The translations under genes were made by a program, and so were the position numbers. This document shows, piece by piece, positions 1 to 7,441 of a stretch of DNA of 64,000 nt. Origin of the DNA: Alphaproteobacteria bacterium. Lineage in GTDB: Bacteria; Pseudomonadota; Alphaproteobacteria; Rhizobiales; Xanthobacteraceae. The stretch covers positions 5,081,162 to 5,145,161 of the forward strand of contig JBBCGH010000001.1 of NCBI GenBank assembly GCA_037200445.1. The letters are read 5' to 3'. The notes below the pieces were generated by a model. The model had not been told where the DNA came from, ran no database searches, and was given only the letters and a program-made list of their open reading frames with translations. The first letter of the stretch is position 1. Each line of letters begins with the position of its first letter.

Positions 1-2
1 TC

Positions 3-614
3 GCGGGCCTGGAGAAGTGGCCGAACGTCGCGGTGATGTCGGACGAGATCTACGACCAGCTCGTCTATGACGGCGAGAAGCACATTTGCCTGCTCTCGTA
101 CCCCTCGATCCGCGACCGGCTGATCCTGCTCAACGGCTGGTCCAAGACCTACGCGATGACCGGCTGGCGGCTCGGCTACGCGGTGTGGCCGGGCAAGCTC
201 TACGACTATGCGCGCAAGCTCTCGGTGAATCTGCATTCGTGCGTCAACGCGCCGACGCAGTTTGCGGGCCTCGCGGCGCTGCAAGGGCCGCAGGACGCCG
301 TCGCGAAAATGGCGACGGAGTTCGACAAGCGGCGCAAGATCGTGGTGGACGGTCTCAACAAGCTGCCCGGCGTCTCCTGCATCATGCCGAAGGGCGCGTT
401 CTACGCATTCCCGAACGTGAAGCGCACCGGCTGGAAGGCGAAGGCGCTCGCCTCATCGCTGCTCGATGATTCCGGCGTCGCGCTGATCGGCGGACCCGAC
501 TTCGGGATTCTCGGCGAAGGCTATATGCGCGTGTCCTACGCCAACTCGACCGAGAACATCCTCAAGGCGCTCGACCGCATGGGCGAGTTCCTGTCGAGCC
601 GCAAGGCGGCGTAG
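3..614 (+). CDS. Pyridoxal-phosphate aminotransferase, class I/II (3' part)
   Basis: The gene enters from the left edge, so only about the last 204 codons are present. The segment SDEIYDQLVYD is the strand carrying the conserved Asp/Tyr pair that contacts the cofactor. SKTYAMTGWRLGY contains the lysine (codon at 144-146) that forms the Schiff base with PLP. Near the end, GEGYMRVSYA carries the arginine that binds the substrate carboxylate. This layout is that of the aspartate aminotransferase Ib group (AspC/AatA-like), which transfers amino groups between amino acids and 2-oxo acids in the cytoplasm. Substrate cannot be fixed from the C-terminal half. It reads without interruption to the TAG at 612-614, and a palindromic repeat begins 21 bp later. 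Confidence 0.9.
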   Translation, partial: AGLEKWPNVAVMSDEIYDQLVYDGEKHICLLSYPSIRDRLILLNGWSKTYAMTGWRLGYAVWPGKLYDYARKLSVNLHSCVNAPTQFAGLAALQGPQDAVAKMATEFDKRRKIVVDGLNKLPGVSCIMPKGAFYAFPNVKRTGWKAKALASSLLDDSGVALIGGPDFGILGEGYMRVSYANSTENILKALDRMGEFLSSRKAA

Positions 615-635
615 TGCAGGCCGCACGCTCCGAAA

Positions 636-686
636 CCCTCTCCCCAACGGGAGAGAGGGTCGCCGCGCAGCGGCAGGGTGAGGGGG
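636..686. repeat. Dispersed GC-rich palindromic repeat, copy A
   Basis: The segment reads CCCTCTCCCC, then AACGGGAGAGAGGGT, a GCCGC..GCGGC hairpin and a final GGGTGAGGGGG. A related element in inverted orientation occurs at 1041-1092, and the two bracket the decayed DUF559 gene. Such CCCTCTCCCC/GGGGAGAGGG elements are familiar intergenic repeats of rhizobial genomes; that statement is general knowledge, not a search result. Confidence 0.7.
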
Positions 687-720
687 AAGGCCTTGGTCAA
701 GTACGAGCGTCCGCCTTTGG

Positions 721-1040
721 GACATCCCGTGCGCGTGCCATGCGCGGTGCAATGACGACGCCGAGCGCAAGTTATGGTTACTCCTACGCGATCGCCGTCT
801 TGATGGTGCGAAGTTTCGACGTCAAGCGCCGGTCGGCCCTTACATCGCTGACTTCGTTTGCCTGAGACGGAAAGTCATCGTAGAGGCGGACGGCAGCCAG
901 CACTACGAGGACCAGAAGGACGTAGTCCGCGATCAATGCTGGCGCGTGAAGGTTATCGCGTCGTGCGCTATTCCAATCTCGACATTCTAAAAAATTCGGA
1001 GGGGGTGCTGACGGATTTATTGGTTCACCTGAGCAAGTAG
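721..1040 (+). pseudogene. Decayed DUF559 (endonuclease-like) gene
   Basis: In one frame (about 754-942) the DNA reads DDAERKLWLLLRDRRLDG, then AKFRRQAPVGPYIADFVC and VIVEADGSQHYEDQKD, which are the core motifs of DUF559 proteins, a family with a restriction-endonuclease-like fold related to very-short-patch repair nucleases. The reading frame then changes near 935-950, and the rest of the domain (EGYRVVRYSN, then LDILKNSEGVL) continues in another frame to the stop at 1038-1040. No start codon or Shine-Dalgarno fits an intact gene. A frameshift with loss of a few residues is the simplest reading. The remnant is bounded by inverted palindromic repeats at 636-686 and 1041-1092. Confidence 0.75.
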
Positions 1041-1092
1041 CCCCCTCACCCCGCGCCTTCGGCGCGACCCTCTCCCCCGTTGGGGAGAGGGT
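1041..1092. repeat. Dispersed GC-rich palindromic repeat, copy B (inverted)
   Basis: CCCCCTCACCC, a GCGCC-TTC-GGCGC hairpin, then ACCCTCTCCCCC and GTTGGGGAGAGGGT. It is the inverted counterpart of the element at 636-686 and starts directly after the stop of the DUF559 remnant. Confidence 0.7.
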
Positions 1093-1137
1093 TACGAGCG
1101 CACCGGCAGTCCGCGAAGCGCATAAGTGGAGAATAAT

Positions 1138-1686
1138 ATGCCCGATAAATTTCGTGTCACCTTCGCGTTAATCCTCACGGCAATATGTACCGCCGCGGCC
1201 GCGCAGGAGCCGATCGAGACACGCGGCGCGTGGCGCCTCATGGCCGACGGGTCCGACTTCGCGCTGCGCACGCCAGCCCTTGGGGCGGCGCCCGGCAGCA
1301 CGCTTTCGCTCCACTGCCGCAACGCGCAACAGTTTTACGCATTCGAAGTCAAAAGTCCTGCGCTTGCGGCCCGGCCGCGCGGCGAAGACATCCGCATCAG
1401 CTTCAAGGTCGACGACGACGATCAGGTCTGGTTCAACCTCGCAACCGGCCCCGAGGGCACGGTGCCGATCTCGCATCAGACCCCCTTCTGGATCATCCAT
1501 GCGGCGATTACCCGCAGCGGCGCGAAGGCCGTTGCGTTCACGGCCGCGGACCATAGCTGGCAATTCGCACTGGATGGCTTGAGGGATCTTGCGGACCGCC
1601 TGATCGAACGCTGTGGGTTCGACCCGCCGCGAGGGGCCGCCGAAAGGCGGGAGGAGCCGACGCCGGACCCACAGCCGAAACAGTAA
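1138..1686 (+). CDS. Secreted protein of unknown function
   Basis: About 182 aa from the ATG at 1138, chosen because GGAGA lies 7 bp upstream; a GTG at 1126 would precede the Shine-Dalgarno. The N-terminus MPDKFRVTFALILTAICTAA followed by AAAQEP is a standard Sec signal peptide with AxA-type cleavage, so a periplasmic product is likely. The mature part has mixed alpha/beta character, one conserved-looking pair of Cys (SLHCRN, IERCGF) that could form a disulfide, an acidic run DDDDQ, and a charged Pro-rich tail. No family is recognised. It is isolated, between a repeat and the convergent P450 gene. Confidence 0.75.
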   Translation: MPDKFRVTFALILTAICTAAAAQEPIETRGAWRLMADGSDFALRTPALGAAPGSTLSLHCRNAQQFYAFEVKSPALAARPRGEDIRISFKVDDDDQVWFNLATGPEGTVPISHQTPFWIIHAAITRSGAKAVAFTAADHSWQFALDGLRDLADRLIERCGFDPPRGAAERREEPTPDPQPKQ

Positions 1687-1766
1687 CCCCCGCGCCCCCT
1701 TCGGCATGCCCCACGCGGGCTTTGCGATAGCGCGTCGAAGGCGCGCGTAAACGCGCTCAGCCCACC

Positions 1767-2936
1767 CTACGCCTCCCAGGTCACCGGCAGATTGAACAGC
1801 CCACGGAACGCCCAGCCGCCGATGCGGACCGGCTCGCGCTCATCGAGCCGCAAGCCCTTGAGCCGCGCGAACACGCTGGGCAGCGCCACGTCGGCGATCA
1901 TCGCGCGGGAGGCGGCGGCGCCGGCGCAAAAGTGCGGTCCCGCGCCGAACGCGATGCTCTTGCCCGTATCGCGCGTCAGATCGAATTGATCGGCGTTCGC
2001 GAAATGCGCCTCGTCGCGGTTGGCCGAGCCGAACATCAGGAACACGCGATCGTCGACCGCGAAATCGACACCGTTCACGGTCGCGGCCTTGGCGATACGC
2101 CGCGGCGACATGCCGATCGGCGAAATCCAGCGCGCGAATTCCTCGAACACGGCCAGCCAGCCGACCTTTCCCTCGCGCACGCGCGCAAATTGATCGGGGT
2201 GGGTCAGCAGCGCCCAGATGCAGCCGGCGATCGCCTTGCGCGGCTCGTTCTGGCCGCCCGAGATGGTGAGCTTGGTGTTGTGGCGTACATTCTCTTCGGG
2301 CATTCCGCCGTGGATCATCACGCTGAGCAGCGAGTGGTTCGGGACTTTCCGCACCACCGGCAGCATGTCGGTGATCGCCGCATCGATGCCGGCGGTCGCC
2401 GCATGGCAGCGCGCCTCTATTGCGGGGTCGCCCGGGTAATTCGCAATCCCTTCGATCATCGCCTGCGACCAGCCGTCGATGTCCTGGTAGCGGATGTTGG
2501 TCAGCCCGGTGACCGACTTCAGGCATTCGCCCGAGAGCGGCAGTGCGAAATCCGCCACGAGGTCGGCCGCGCCCTTGTCCGCCAGCGCATCGAGGATGCG
2601 GTCCGCGTGCGCCTGAAACTCCGCCAGCCAGTGTGCCTTCACGGTGCGCGGCGACACGGCGGGAAAGAAGATCGAGCGTTCCGCCATGTGCGCGTCGCCG
2701 TCCTTGCGCATCATGTTGTGGCCCATCAGCTTCACCATCAGCCCGGCCGGCTGGTCGGAGGAGAACACGTCGATGCGCTTCTCGGAGACGAAGATGTCGT
2801 CGCGCCGCGTCAGCAGCGTCGAGCCGAGTTGCGGGACGAAGCAGATCGGCGCCTCGCGCCGCATTTCGGCCAGCGCCGGATAGGGGTCGCGCCAGAACGC
2901 CTGCGGATCGATGGCAAAGTGCGGCGCCGTGGACAT
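1767..2936 (-). CDS. Cytochrome P450
   Basis: 389 aa, the usual length of a soluble bacterial P450. The haem-binding loop is FGAGPHFCAG (residues 330-339) with Cys337 as axial thiolate. The K-helix ExxR is E266-R269. The I-helix, where AGxxT is normal, reads SGGQNEPR (226-233), so the acid/alcohol pair used for proton delivery is replaced by an Asn-Glu arrangement seen in one bacterial subgroup. It would oxidise an unknown small molecule with electrons from a ferredoxin or other reductase; none is encoded next to it. No membrane anchor. The start codon lies inside a 24-bp sequence that is repeated at 3572-3595, on the far side of the adjacent methyltransferase fragment. Confidence 0.92.
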   Translation of the reverse strand: MSTAPHFAIDPQAFWRDPYPALAEMRREAPICFVPQLGSTLLTRRDDIFVSEKRIDVFSSDQPAGLMVKLMGHNMMRKDGDAHMAERSIFFPAVSPRTVKAHWLAEFQAHADRILDALADKGAADLVADFALPLSGECLKSVTGLTNIRYQDIDGWSQAMIEGIANYPGDPAIEARCHAATAGIDAAITDMLPVVRKVPNHSLLSVMIHGGMPEENVRHNTKLTISGGQNEPRKAIAGCIWALLTHPDQFARVREGKVGWLAVFEEFARWISPIGMSPRRIAKAATVNGVDFAVDDRVFLMFGSANRDEAHFANADQFDLTRDTGKSIAFGAGPHFCAGAAASRAMIADVALPSVFARLKGLRLDEREPVRIGGWAFRGLFNLPVTWEA

Positions 2937-2944
2937 GGCGCGAG
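2921..2944. repeat. 24-bp direct repeat, copy 1 (covers P450 start)
   Basis: This segment matches 3572-3595 at 23 of 24 positions, in the same orientation. On the minus strand it contains the P450 start and codes for the shared string RAMSTAP. The pair brackets the isoaspartate methyltransferase fragment. Confidence 0.8.
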
Positions 2945-2945
2945 T

Positions 2946-3467
2946 TTACACCGCCCTGGCGGCCTCCGCCCCGCCCTTCGCTGGCTCGGTGGAGAACCAC
3001 ACATCCTTGTAGACCGCCGTCGCGCTCTCGTCCGGCGTTCGATCTTGCCGCAGATGCACCGACTGCGTTCGCCACACGTCGGCGTGATCGGGAATGCGCT
3101 CGCACTCTGCCGCTTCCGAGGCGCCGACGCACGGAATGAACCACGCCGGTATCAGCGCCTTGAACCCAAATCCCCGCTCCACGCGCGTGATGATGGCGGC
3201 GATGCCGACCGCGGGCGACGGACGCCAGGGAAAGATCATGCGCCCGCCGGGACGCAGGGCCGCCAGCCACTGCGCCGGCGGCGCGACCACGCCGGCATTC
3301 ACGTAGATCAGGTCCGACGGCGGCAGCGGCATCGAAACGGCGTCACCGGCCGTCACGGTGACGTTCTCGAATGGCGCGAGGTTTCGGCGCGCCATTCCGG
3401 CAAGCTCCTCGTGAATCTCAAACGCGGTCAGCGTACCGCCCGGCATGATGCGGTACGCTCGAGTCAT
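2946..3467 (-). pseudogene. Protein-L-isoaspartate O-methyltransferase-like fragment
   Basis: The reading frame carries GGTLTAFEIHEELAGMARRN, then NVTVTAGDA, SDLIYVNAGVVAPPAQWLAALRPGGRMIFP, which match SAM-binding motifs II to IV of the PCMT family (repair of isoaspartyl damage). The upstream third of the domain, including the glycine-rich SAM motif I, is missing. The open frame continues upstream to 3623, but that extension (residues before MTRAYR) has no PCMT character and includes the string RAMSTAP copied from the P450 start. The first in-frame ATG after the break is at 3467. It is most likely a truncated remnant. A short functional methyltransferase-like protein cannot be excluded but would lack the cofactor glycine loop. 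Confidence 0.65.
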
Positions 3468-3780
3468 TTTACACGGATCGTAGCGACTCGAACCGCGGCG
3501 TTCGATCAAACCTTTTCGACATTCCAGAAGAGCACATGGGCTGGAACGGGAAGGAAGCCCTTGACCTTCGCGCGGCGCGGTGGACATGGCGCGAGCTTGC
3601 CATGCGGGCCGCGCACTCGCCACCGCGGCGGTATCCGGGCCCGCCCGGACAAACCCTTAGCCGTCTTTCCGCAAAACACCCGATGGTCGAATCCCGCCGG
3701 CGCGGCCAAAGTTCCGGACCGTCGGGTGGCCTGCAACAGCGCGCAATTCGCGGCGCAACGCGGCCAACGGGAGGTTTGTC
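3468..3780. other. Non-coding gap
   Basis: Between the methyltransferase fragment and the 100-aa gene I see no convincing gene. It holds the second copy of the 24-bp repeat (3572-3595) and, just before 3781, a strong Shine-Dalgarno for the next gene. Confidence 0.5.
3572..3595. repeat. 24-bp direct repeat, copy 2
   Basis: Second copy of the 2921-2944 segment, one mismatch (position 8 of the unit). It lies 628 bp from copy 1, with the methyltransferase fragment between. Confidence 0.8.
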
Positions 3781-4083
3781 ATGGATATCACCAGTCTGAT
3801 CGCTCAGCTCATCGGTGGCGTGGCCGGCGGAAACGCCGTCGGCAAGGGCGTGCCGAATGCGGATCTCGGCCCGCTCGGCAACTCGATCGCGGGCGCGATC
3901 GGCGGGGCCGGCGGCGGACAGCTGCTGCAGATGCTGATCCCGGCGCTCGCGGGCGCGGGCGGCGGCGGCATGGACATCGGCGCTCTGGTCGGCCAGCTCG
4001 TCGGCGGCGGCGCGAGCGGCGCGATCCTCACCGTGATCGTCGGGCTCATCAAGAACATGATGAGCGGCCAGCAGAAGGCCTGA
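3781..4083 (+). CDS. Glycine-rich small protein, unknown function
   Basis: 100 aa, preceded by GGGAGG 7 bp before the ATG. The composition is very biased: about a third Gly, with Ala, Leu and Ile, arranged as two similar halves (LIAQLIGGVAGGNAVGKG and ALVGQLVGGGASGAILT) separated by LLQMLIPALAGAGGGG. No charged core, no Cys, no signal peptide. The glycine-zipper-like pattern suggests membrane association or self-assembly, which is inference. It stands alone; the downstream gene is convergent. Confidence 0.75.
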   Translation: MDITSLIAQLIGGVAGGNAVGKGVPNADLGPLGNSIAGAIGGAGGGQLLQMLIPALAGAGGGGMDIGALVGQLVGGGASGAILTVIVGLIKNMMSGQQKA

Positions 4084-4198
4084 GCACCGCGCAGGTTCTG
4101 CCCGATTTGCCGCTATGGCGAGCGCTGCGCGACGTTGGTGCGCAGCGATGCTTTGATGCGCCGGCCGGGAGAGCGTTCTCGGCGAGCGATAGCCCGCT

Positions 4199-4402
4199 TC
4201 ACGCTTTGCTCGTCACACGCGCCAGCGCCTCGCGCAGCTCCGCGGCCGCGCGGTGCATTTCGGCGACGCGTTCCTCGTAATCAGCCTGAAGCATGTCGAG
4301 GTCGCCGCCGCAGAAGGGACAAGTCACCTCGTCCCGGCGAACGAATTGGCGGCAGCCGCGGCAGAGGCGCAGCAGCGGCGGGACCCGGCCGGATTCAGCC
4401 AT
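4199..4402 (-). CDS. Small zinc-ribbon protein with coiled-coil tail
   Basis: 67 aa from MAESGRVPP. It has two CxxC pairs, CRGC and CPFC, spaced 13 residues apart, a treble-clef/zinc-ribbon layout, followed by a charged helical tail (LQADYEERVAEMHRAAAELR) typical of a coiled coil. Its start overlaps the 3' end of the radical SAM gene by 8 bp, so it is probably translated with it. The zinc ribbon followed by a helix suggests a partner or scaffold protein rather than an enzyme. No family name is assigned. Confidence 0.7.
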   Translation of the reverse strand: MAESGRVPPLLRLCRGCRQFVRRDEVTCPFCGGDLDMLQADYEERVAEMHRAAAELREALARVTSKA

Positions 4403-5615
4403 GGACCGGGATGCGATCGTGCGGCGCGGCAGCCTCGACGACGATCTCGAACTCGCCGTGGTCGAACGAGCGGCCGCCGGCATCCTTGACCTTCACCAGA
4501 CGCTCGCGGAGCCCCTTTCGGTCCATCTCGCGCGCGCGGTGATAGCACATCGGGTTGTTGCCAGGCCGGCCCATCAGCGCGTGCGCCGTCCAGGTGCAGC
4601 CGGCCATGCAGGTTTCCGCGTAGTAGCAGGTGCGGCAAAAGCCCCACAGGTCGTCGATCGTCCGGCGGCGAACAAAGGCGAGCGGGTCCGCGTTCTCCCA
4701 GATCTCGCGCAAGCGCTTTTGCCGGATATTGCCGCCGGCGTAGGGACTGGGCAGACCCGGGCAAGACTTGATGGTGCCGTCAGCCTCGATCCCCATCACG
4801 GTGTCGCCGGCGCTGCAGCCGTGGAAGTGGATCTCGTCGTCGATAATGTTGCGGATGACGGATTCGTGCGGGCCGTAATAGCCGACGTTGCTCGCCGGCT
4901 GCAGGAACAGGCCGCGCTTGCGTCCCTCCACCGCAAGCTCCGCGAGCAGCGGCATGACCTCGAGCATTTGCCACGGCTGCAGCAGCAGCTCCGGATGATC
5001 GGCGGCATTGCCCATCGCCGTCATGATCGCGAGCTGCCAATTGCTGGCGCCGGCGTCGATGACGATGTCCATGAGCTCGCGCAGTTGCGGCAACGAGCGC
5101 GCGTTGATCGTGGTGTTCACGGCTGACGAGAGGCCATGGGCCTTGACGCGGCGCAACGCCGCCACGGCGAGCTCGAACGATCCCGGCACGCCCCGGATCG
5201 CGTCATGGGTCGCACCGATCCCGTCGATCGAAATGCCGACCGTACAGAGCCCGGCGGCGGCGGCCCGCGCGACGCGCTCCTCGGTCAGGTTGCGCCCGCC
5301 GGTCTGCAGGTCGCAGGTCATCCCGGCGGCGCGGACCGCAGCGACGATCTGCAGCCAGTCCTTGCGCAGATAAGCTTCGCCGCCGATCAGGCCGACGTCG
5401 CGCGCGCCGAGCTCGGCGATCTGCTCGACCAGATCGAGAGCTTCGGCGGTCGTCAGTTCGTCCCGGCGACGACGGCCCGCGCGCGATCCGCAATGCTGAC
5501 ACGCGAGATCGCACGCGAGCGTGGTCTCCCAGACCACGGTCACCGGTACGCGATTTACGGTATCGTCGAGTCCCGTATAGCGGACCGGCAGAGCCTCAGC
5601 CTGTCGATCGGTCAC
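4395..5615 (-). CDS. Radical SAM/SPASM domain protein
   Basis: 406 aa. The N-terminal TIM-barrel half has the CxxxCxxC motif (C35, C39, C42) that holds the SAM-cleaving 4Fe-4S cluster, the GGE motif (IGGE, about 77-80) that contacts the SAM amino group, and SISIDG-type strand GISIDG. The C-terminal part carries a seven-cysteine SPASM pattern (C267, C285, C327, C330, C336, C340, C357) for auxiliary clusters. SPASM enzymes typically modify ribosomally made peptides or proteins. It starts 2 bp after the stop of the 62-aa gene and overlaps the zinc-ribbon gene, giving a three-gene unit. No peptidase or exporter is adjacent. The pairing with a very small conserved-looking protein makes peptide maturation the leading idea; substrate is unproven. 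Confidence 0.88.
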   Translation of the reverse strand: MTDRQAEALPVRYTGLDDTVNRVPVTVVWETTLACDLACQHCGSRAGRRRRDELTTAEALDLVEQIAELGARDVGLIGGEAYLRKDWLQIVAAVRAAGMTCDLQTGGRNLTEERVARAAAAGLCTVGISIDGIGATHDAIRGVPGSFELAVAALRRVKAHGLSSAVNTTINARSLPQLRELMDIVIDAGASNWQLAIMTAMGNAADHPELLLQPWQMLEVMPLLAELAVEGRKRGLFLQPASNVGYYGPHESVIRNIIDDEIHFHGCSAGDTVMGIEADGTIKSCPGLPSPYAGGNIRQKRLREIWENADPLAFVRRRTIDDLWGFCRTCYYAETCMAGCTWTAHALMGRPGNNPMCYHRAREMDRKGLRERLVKVKDAGGRSFDHGEFEIVVEAAAPHDRIPVHG

Positions 5616-5617
5616 CG

Positions 5618-5806
5618 CTATCCGTGCGCCTTTTTCGCCGCGGCATCGAGTTTGGCGATCAACTTGTCGAGATCGCCGTGTTCCTTCTTGACCGCCCGCG
5701 CTCCCTCGAGCAGCGCGTTAATCTCCGCGTGGTCGCCACGCTGGAGAGCGTCGTTGACGGCGACCAGATAGAAGACTCGTGGCGGATCGTATGGTCCCTT
5801 TGCCAT
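5618..5806 (-). CDS. 62-aa protein, DUF1843-like; possible radical SAM partner
   Basis: 62 aa, with AAGGAGA 8 bp before the ATG. The sequence begins MAKGPYDPPRVFYLVAVNDA and ends with a charged helix rich in Lys, Asp and Ala (DKLIAKLDAAAKKAHG). The pattern of an N-terminal PYxxP, then DAL-RGD, then GDLDKLIAKLDAA resembles, from memory, the small DUF1843 proteins of rhizobia and Burkholderia; this needs a profile search. It has no signal peptide and no Cys. It is the first gene of a unit with the radical SAM/SPASM enzyme 2 bp downstream, so it may be that enzyme's substrate or an accessory leader-binding protein. Confidence 0.75.
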   Translation of the reverse strand: MAKGPYDPPRVFYLVAVNDALQRGDHAEINALLEGARAVKKEHGDLDKLIAKLDAAAKKAHG

Positions 5807-5960
5807 GCTCTATCTCCTTCCGAGCTCTCGTTCACAATTCTCTTTCAGAAAGCGACTGCCAGTCGCCGTTAGGTAGAATATGCGCAAGTTTACGCCTTGG
5901 CAAGGTCGCGCTGCCTCATCAGCCCGTCACGGTTCCGGCGAACGAAAGCGCGGCGGCGAG

Positions 5961-5983
5961 TTCCATCGCGCCGGATGATGGAA
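5961..5983 (-). terminator. Hairpin downstream of the 102-aa secreted protein gene
   Basis: TTCCATC (5961-5967) and GATGGAA (5977-5983) are perfect complements around a 9-nt loop, 13 bp after the stop of the minus-strand gene ending at 5997. There is no T run, so it may be a processing or rho-associated end rather than an intrinsic terminator. Confidence 0.3.
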
Positions 5984-5996
5984 CCGGTCGATCCGA

Positions 5997-6305
5997 TCAC
6001 CTTGCGAGGCGCGCGGCCTGGCCGGTGAGAATACCCGACGCCGTGGTGATCGGCCGGCGGCCGACCATGCGCTGGCCGCACGTTTCGCACCAACCTGTGC
6101 ATTTTCCTTGCGTGCACTCGACGTGTCCCTTGCTGGTCTGGCAGCCGTAGGAATTGTCGACCGTCCAGGACGTGCCTCCCGCAGCCTTGCAGGCATTGCC
6201 GACCTGCGACCTGCTGGCGTTGAACGAAACTCGTCCGGCAAATGCGGTATCGGCGAACAGCCCGAGCGCCACGACGGCCAGGATCAGTGCGAACAGCTTG
6301 CGCAT
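5997..6305 (-). CDS. Small secreted cysteine-rich protein
   Basis: 102 aa with GAGGAGG 6-7 bp before the ATG. MRKLFALILAVVALGLFADT followed by AFAG is a clear Sec signal peptide. The mature region of about 78 aa holds seven Cys, mostly clustered in ECTQGKCTGWCETCGQ, suggesting disulfide stabilisation or metal binding in the periplasm. No family is recognised. It is monocistronic, with a hairpin after it. Confidence 0.75.
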   Translation of the reverse strand: MRKLFALILAVVALGLFADTAFAGRVSFNASRSQVGNACKAAGGTSWTVDNSYGCQTSKGHVECTQGKCTGWCETCGQRMVGRRPITTASGILTGQAARLAR

Positions 6306-6407
6306 GGCTTCCTCCTCTGTGGACTCGGGATGCTATCACTCCGGGTATCCGCGTCATGTTCAATCAAAGGAAAATGCGCGACAAATTGGAGGCAATGCGC
6401 CCGTTGC

Positions 6408-6608
6408 TCAGTTCGAACCGACGCCGGTCCTGGGCGCCCAATGCGCGCCGAGGAGAACATCGGCGGCTTTTGTCGTCTCGATCGGAGGGGTTTCGGTGCT
6501 GAAGGACGAAACTTCATCCGCAACCGTTGTCACATTGGGCGATGTCGCGATGAGCGCCGCCACAACGAGTGCGGCCAAAGTCAGAACGGCAATCACGTTC
6601 TTGCGCAT
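6408..6608 (-). CDS. Small secreted/membrane-anchored protein
   Basis: 66 aa from MRKNVIAVLTLAALVVAALI, with GGAG about 7 bp upstream; an in-frame extension to 6695 adds an Arg-rich stretch without a Shine-Dalgarno and is not preferred. One N-terminal hydrophobic segment is followed by a Ser/Thr-rich, Cys-free tail (TVADEVSSFSTETPPIET). Likely exported or anchored. Function unknown; it lies 102 bp upstream of, and in the same direction as, the cysteine-rich secreted protein gene. Confidence 0.55.
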   Translation of the reverse strand: MRKNVIAVLTLAALVVAALIATSPNVTTVADEVSSFSTETPPIETTKAADVLLGAHWAPRTGVGSN

Positions 6609-6758
6609 GATGAAGCTCCGTGCTCGCCGCAGCGCCAATCGCCGCGGCCTGAGCCGAAGGCTTATCAACGTGTCTCCCTCGCCTCTGTGAGGCACGTCAC
6701 AGGGGCCGGATTTTTCGTTGCGTTAAGGCCGGACGCATTGCGCACGCTGCACATCGGC

Positions 6759-6790
6759 GGGGATAACTTCCCCGAAAAAAAGTTATCCCC
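6759..6790. terminator. Strong inverted repeat
   Basis: GGGGATAACTT (6759-6769) and AAGTTATCCCC (6780-6790) form a perfect 11-bp stem around a 10-nt loop. Neither side has a convincing T run after the stem, so terminator or protein-binding palindrome are both possible. It lies between the promoter side of the 66-aa gene and the hairpin array. Confidence 0.45.
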
Positions 6791-6869
6791 GCCGCTGAAT
6801 CCGCACTTATCTTGTCCGCACCCTGCTCGCAGAGGGGCGCCATCATGAGGCGTCTTGATGGCGGAGCAG

Positions 6870-7383
6870 GCCGGAGGCGGGCGTGGAGATGCGCGCCCAA
6901 CTCCGGCGGCAGGCAAGCGGAGCAATCCGCAAACCTGCTGGCGCGGTGCCCGCGCGGCCGGCTCGCAACCGGCCTCCCGGGCGGCTTCGGAACCCGCCCT
7001 GGGGGCACTACGGCCCCTGCGCGAGGAGCTCGCTGACGGCCCCGATTCATCGCGGGGATACGCAAGCGCGGCCCGGAGCTGGGCGAATGCCGAAAGGCAT
7101 TCGCCAGAGCCGCAGCAGGGCGCCGCGAGGCGCGCCGGCCCGCGTCATGGGCCGGTGATCTTCGGCGATCCGAAGATCGGTCCGCTCGCGAGACGGACCA
7201 CCGGGTGCGGCGCTTCCGCACCAGCGCCTGTCGGCGCTCTGCTCCCCCGCCTTCGCGCGTCGCGCTACGGCGGGCGAGCCTCGCCTCTGGAAGGCGAAGG
7301 CGTCCGCCATAGCCCGAAGGGCGACGGCGGATCTGGGAGCAGAAGACAGACAAGGGCACCCGCCCCCTCCTCAACGGGAGGCG
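6870..7383 (+). ncRNA. Candidate structured RNA or hairpin-array repeat element
   Basis: About 510 bp with no supportable protein gene but at least fifteen consecutive local stems. Examples: 6870-6876 with 6901-6907; 6917-6921 with 6926-6930 (loop GCAA) enclosed by 6909-6913/6934-6938; 6956-6961 with 6969-6974; 6979-6984 with 6994-6999; 7082-7091 with 7096-7105 (perfect 10 bp, loop GAAA); 7120-7124 with 7129-7133 (loop GCGA); 7135-7141 with 7149-7155; 7157-7165 with 7170-7178 (perfect 9 bp); 7179-7184 with 7194-7199; 7204-7210 with 7216-7222; 7223-7228 with 7233-7238; 7246-7251 with 7269-7274; 7303-7308 with 7326-7331. Three loops are GNRA when read on the plus strand and not on the minus strand, which favours plus-strand transcription. 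It ends about 60 bp before the sugar kinase gene. It could be an RNA or a mosaic of palindromic repeats. Confidence 0.5.
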
Positions 7384-7441
7384 GAGCGTTGGCTTTCTCG
7401 CCCTCCTCATGCTTCATTGACCACGAAACCGGTGACTCCTA

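Noticed and set aside
3679-3706. A T-arm-like string (GGTCGAATCCC) suggesting a tRNA remnant.
   Set aside because: The flanking stems do not pair and no cloverleaf can be drawn.
1932-4280. A 782-codon plus-strand open frame across the P450, methyltransferase fragment and small gene.
   Set aside because: Crosses unrelated genes on the other strand and in another frame; no coherent domain.
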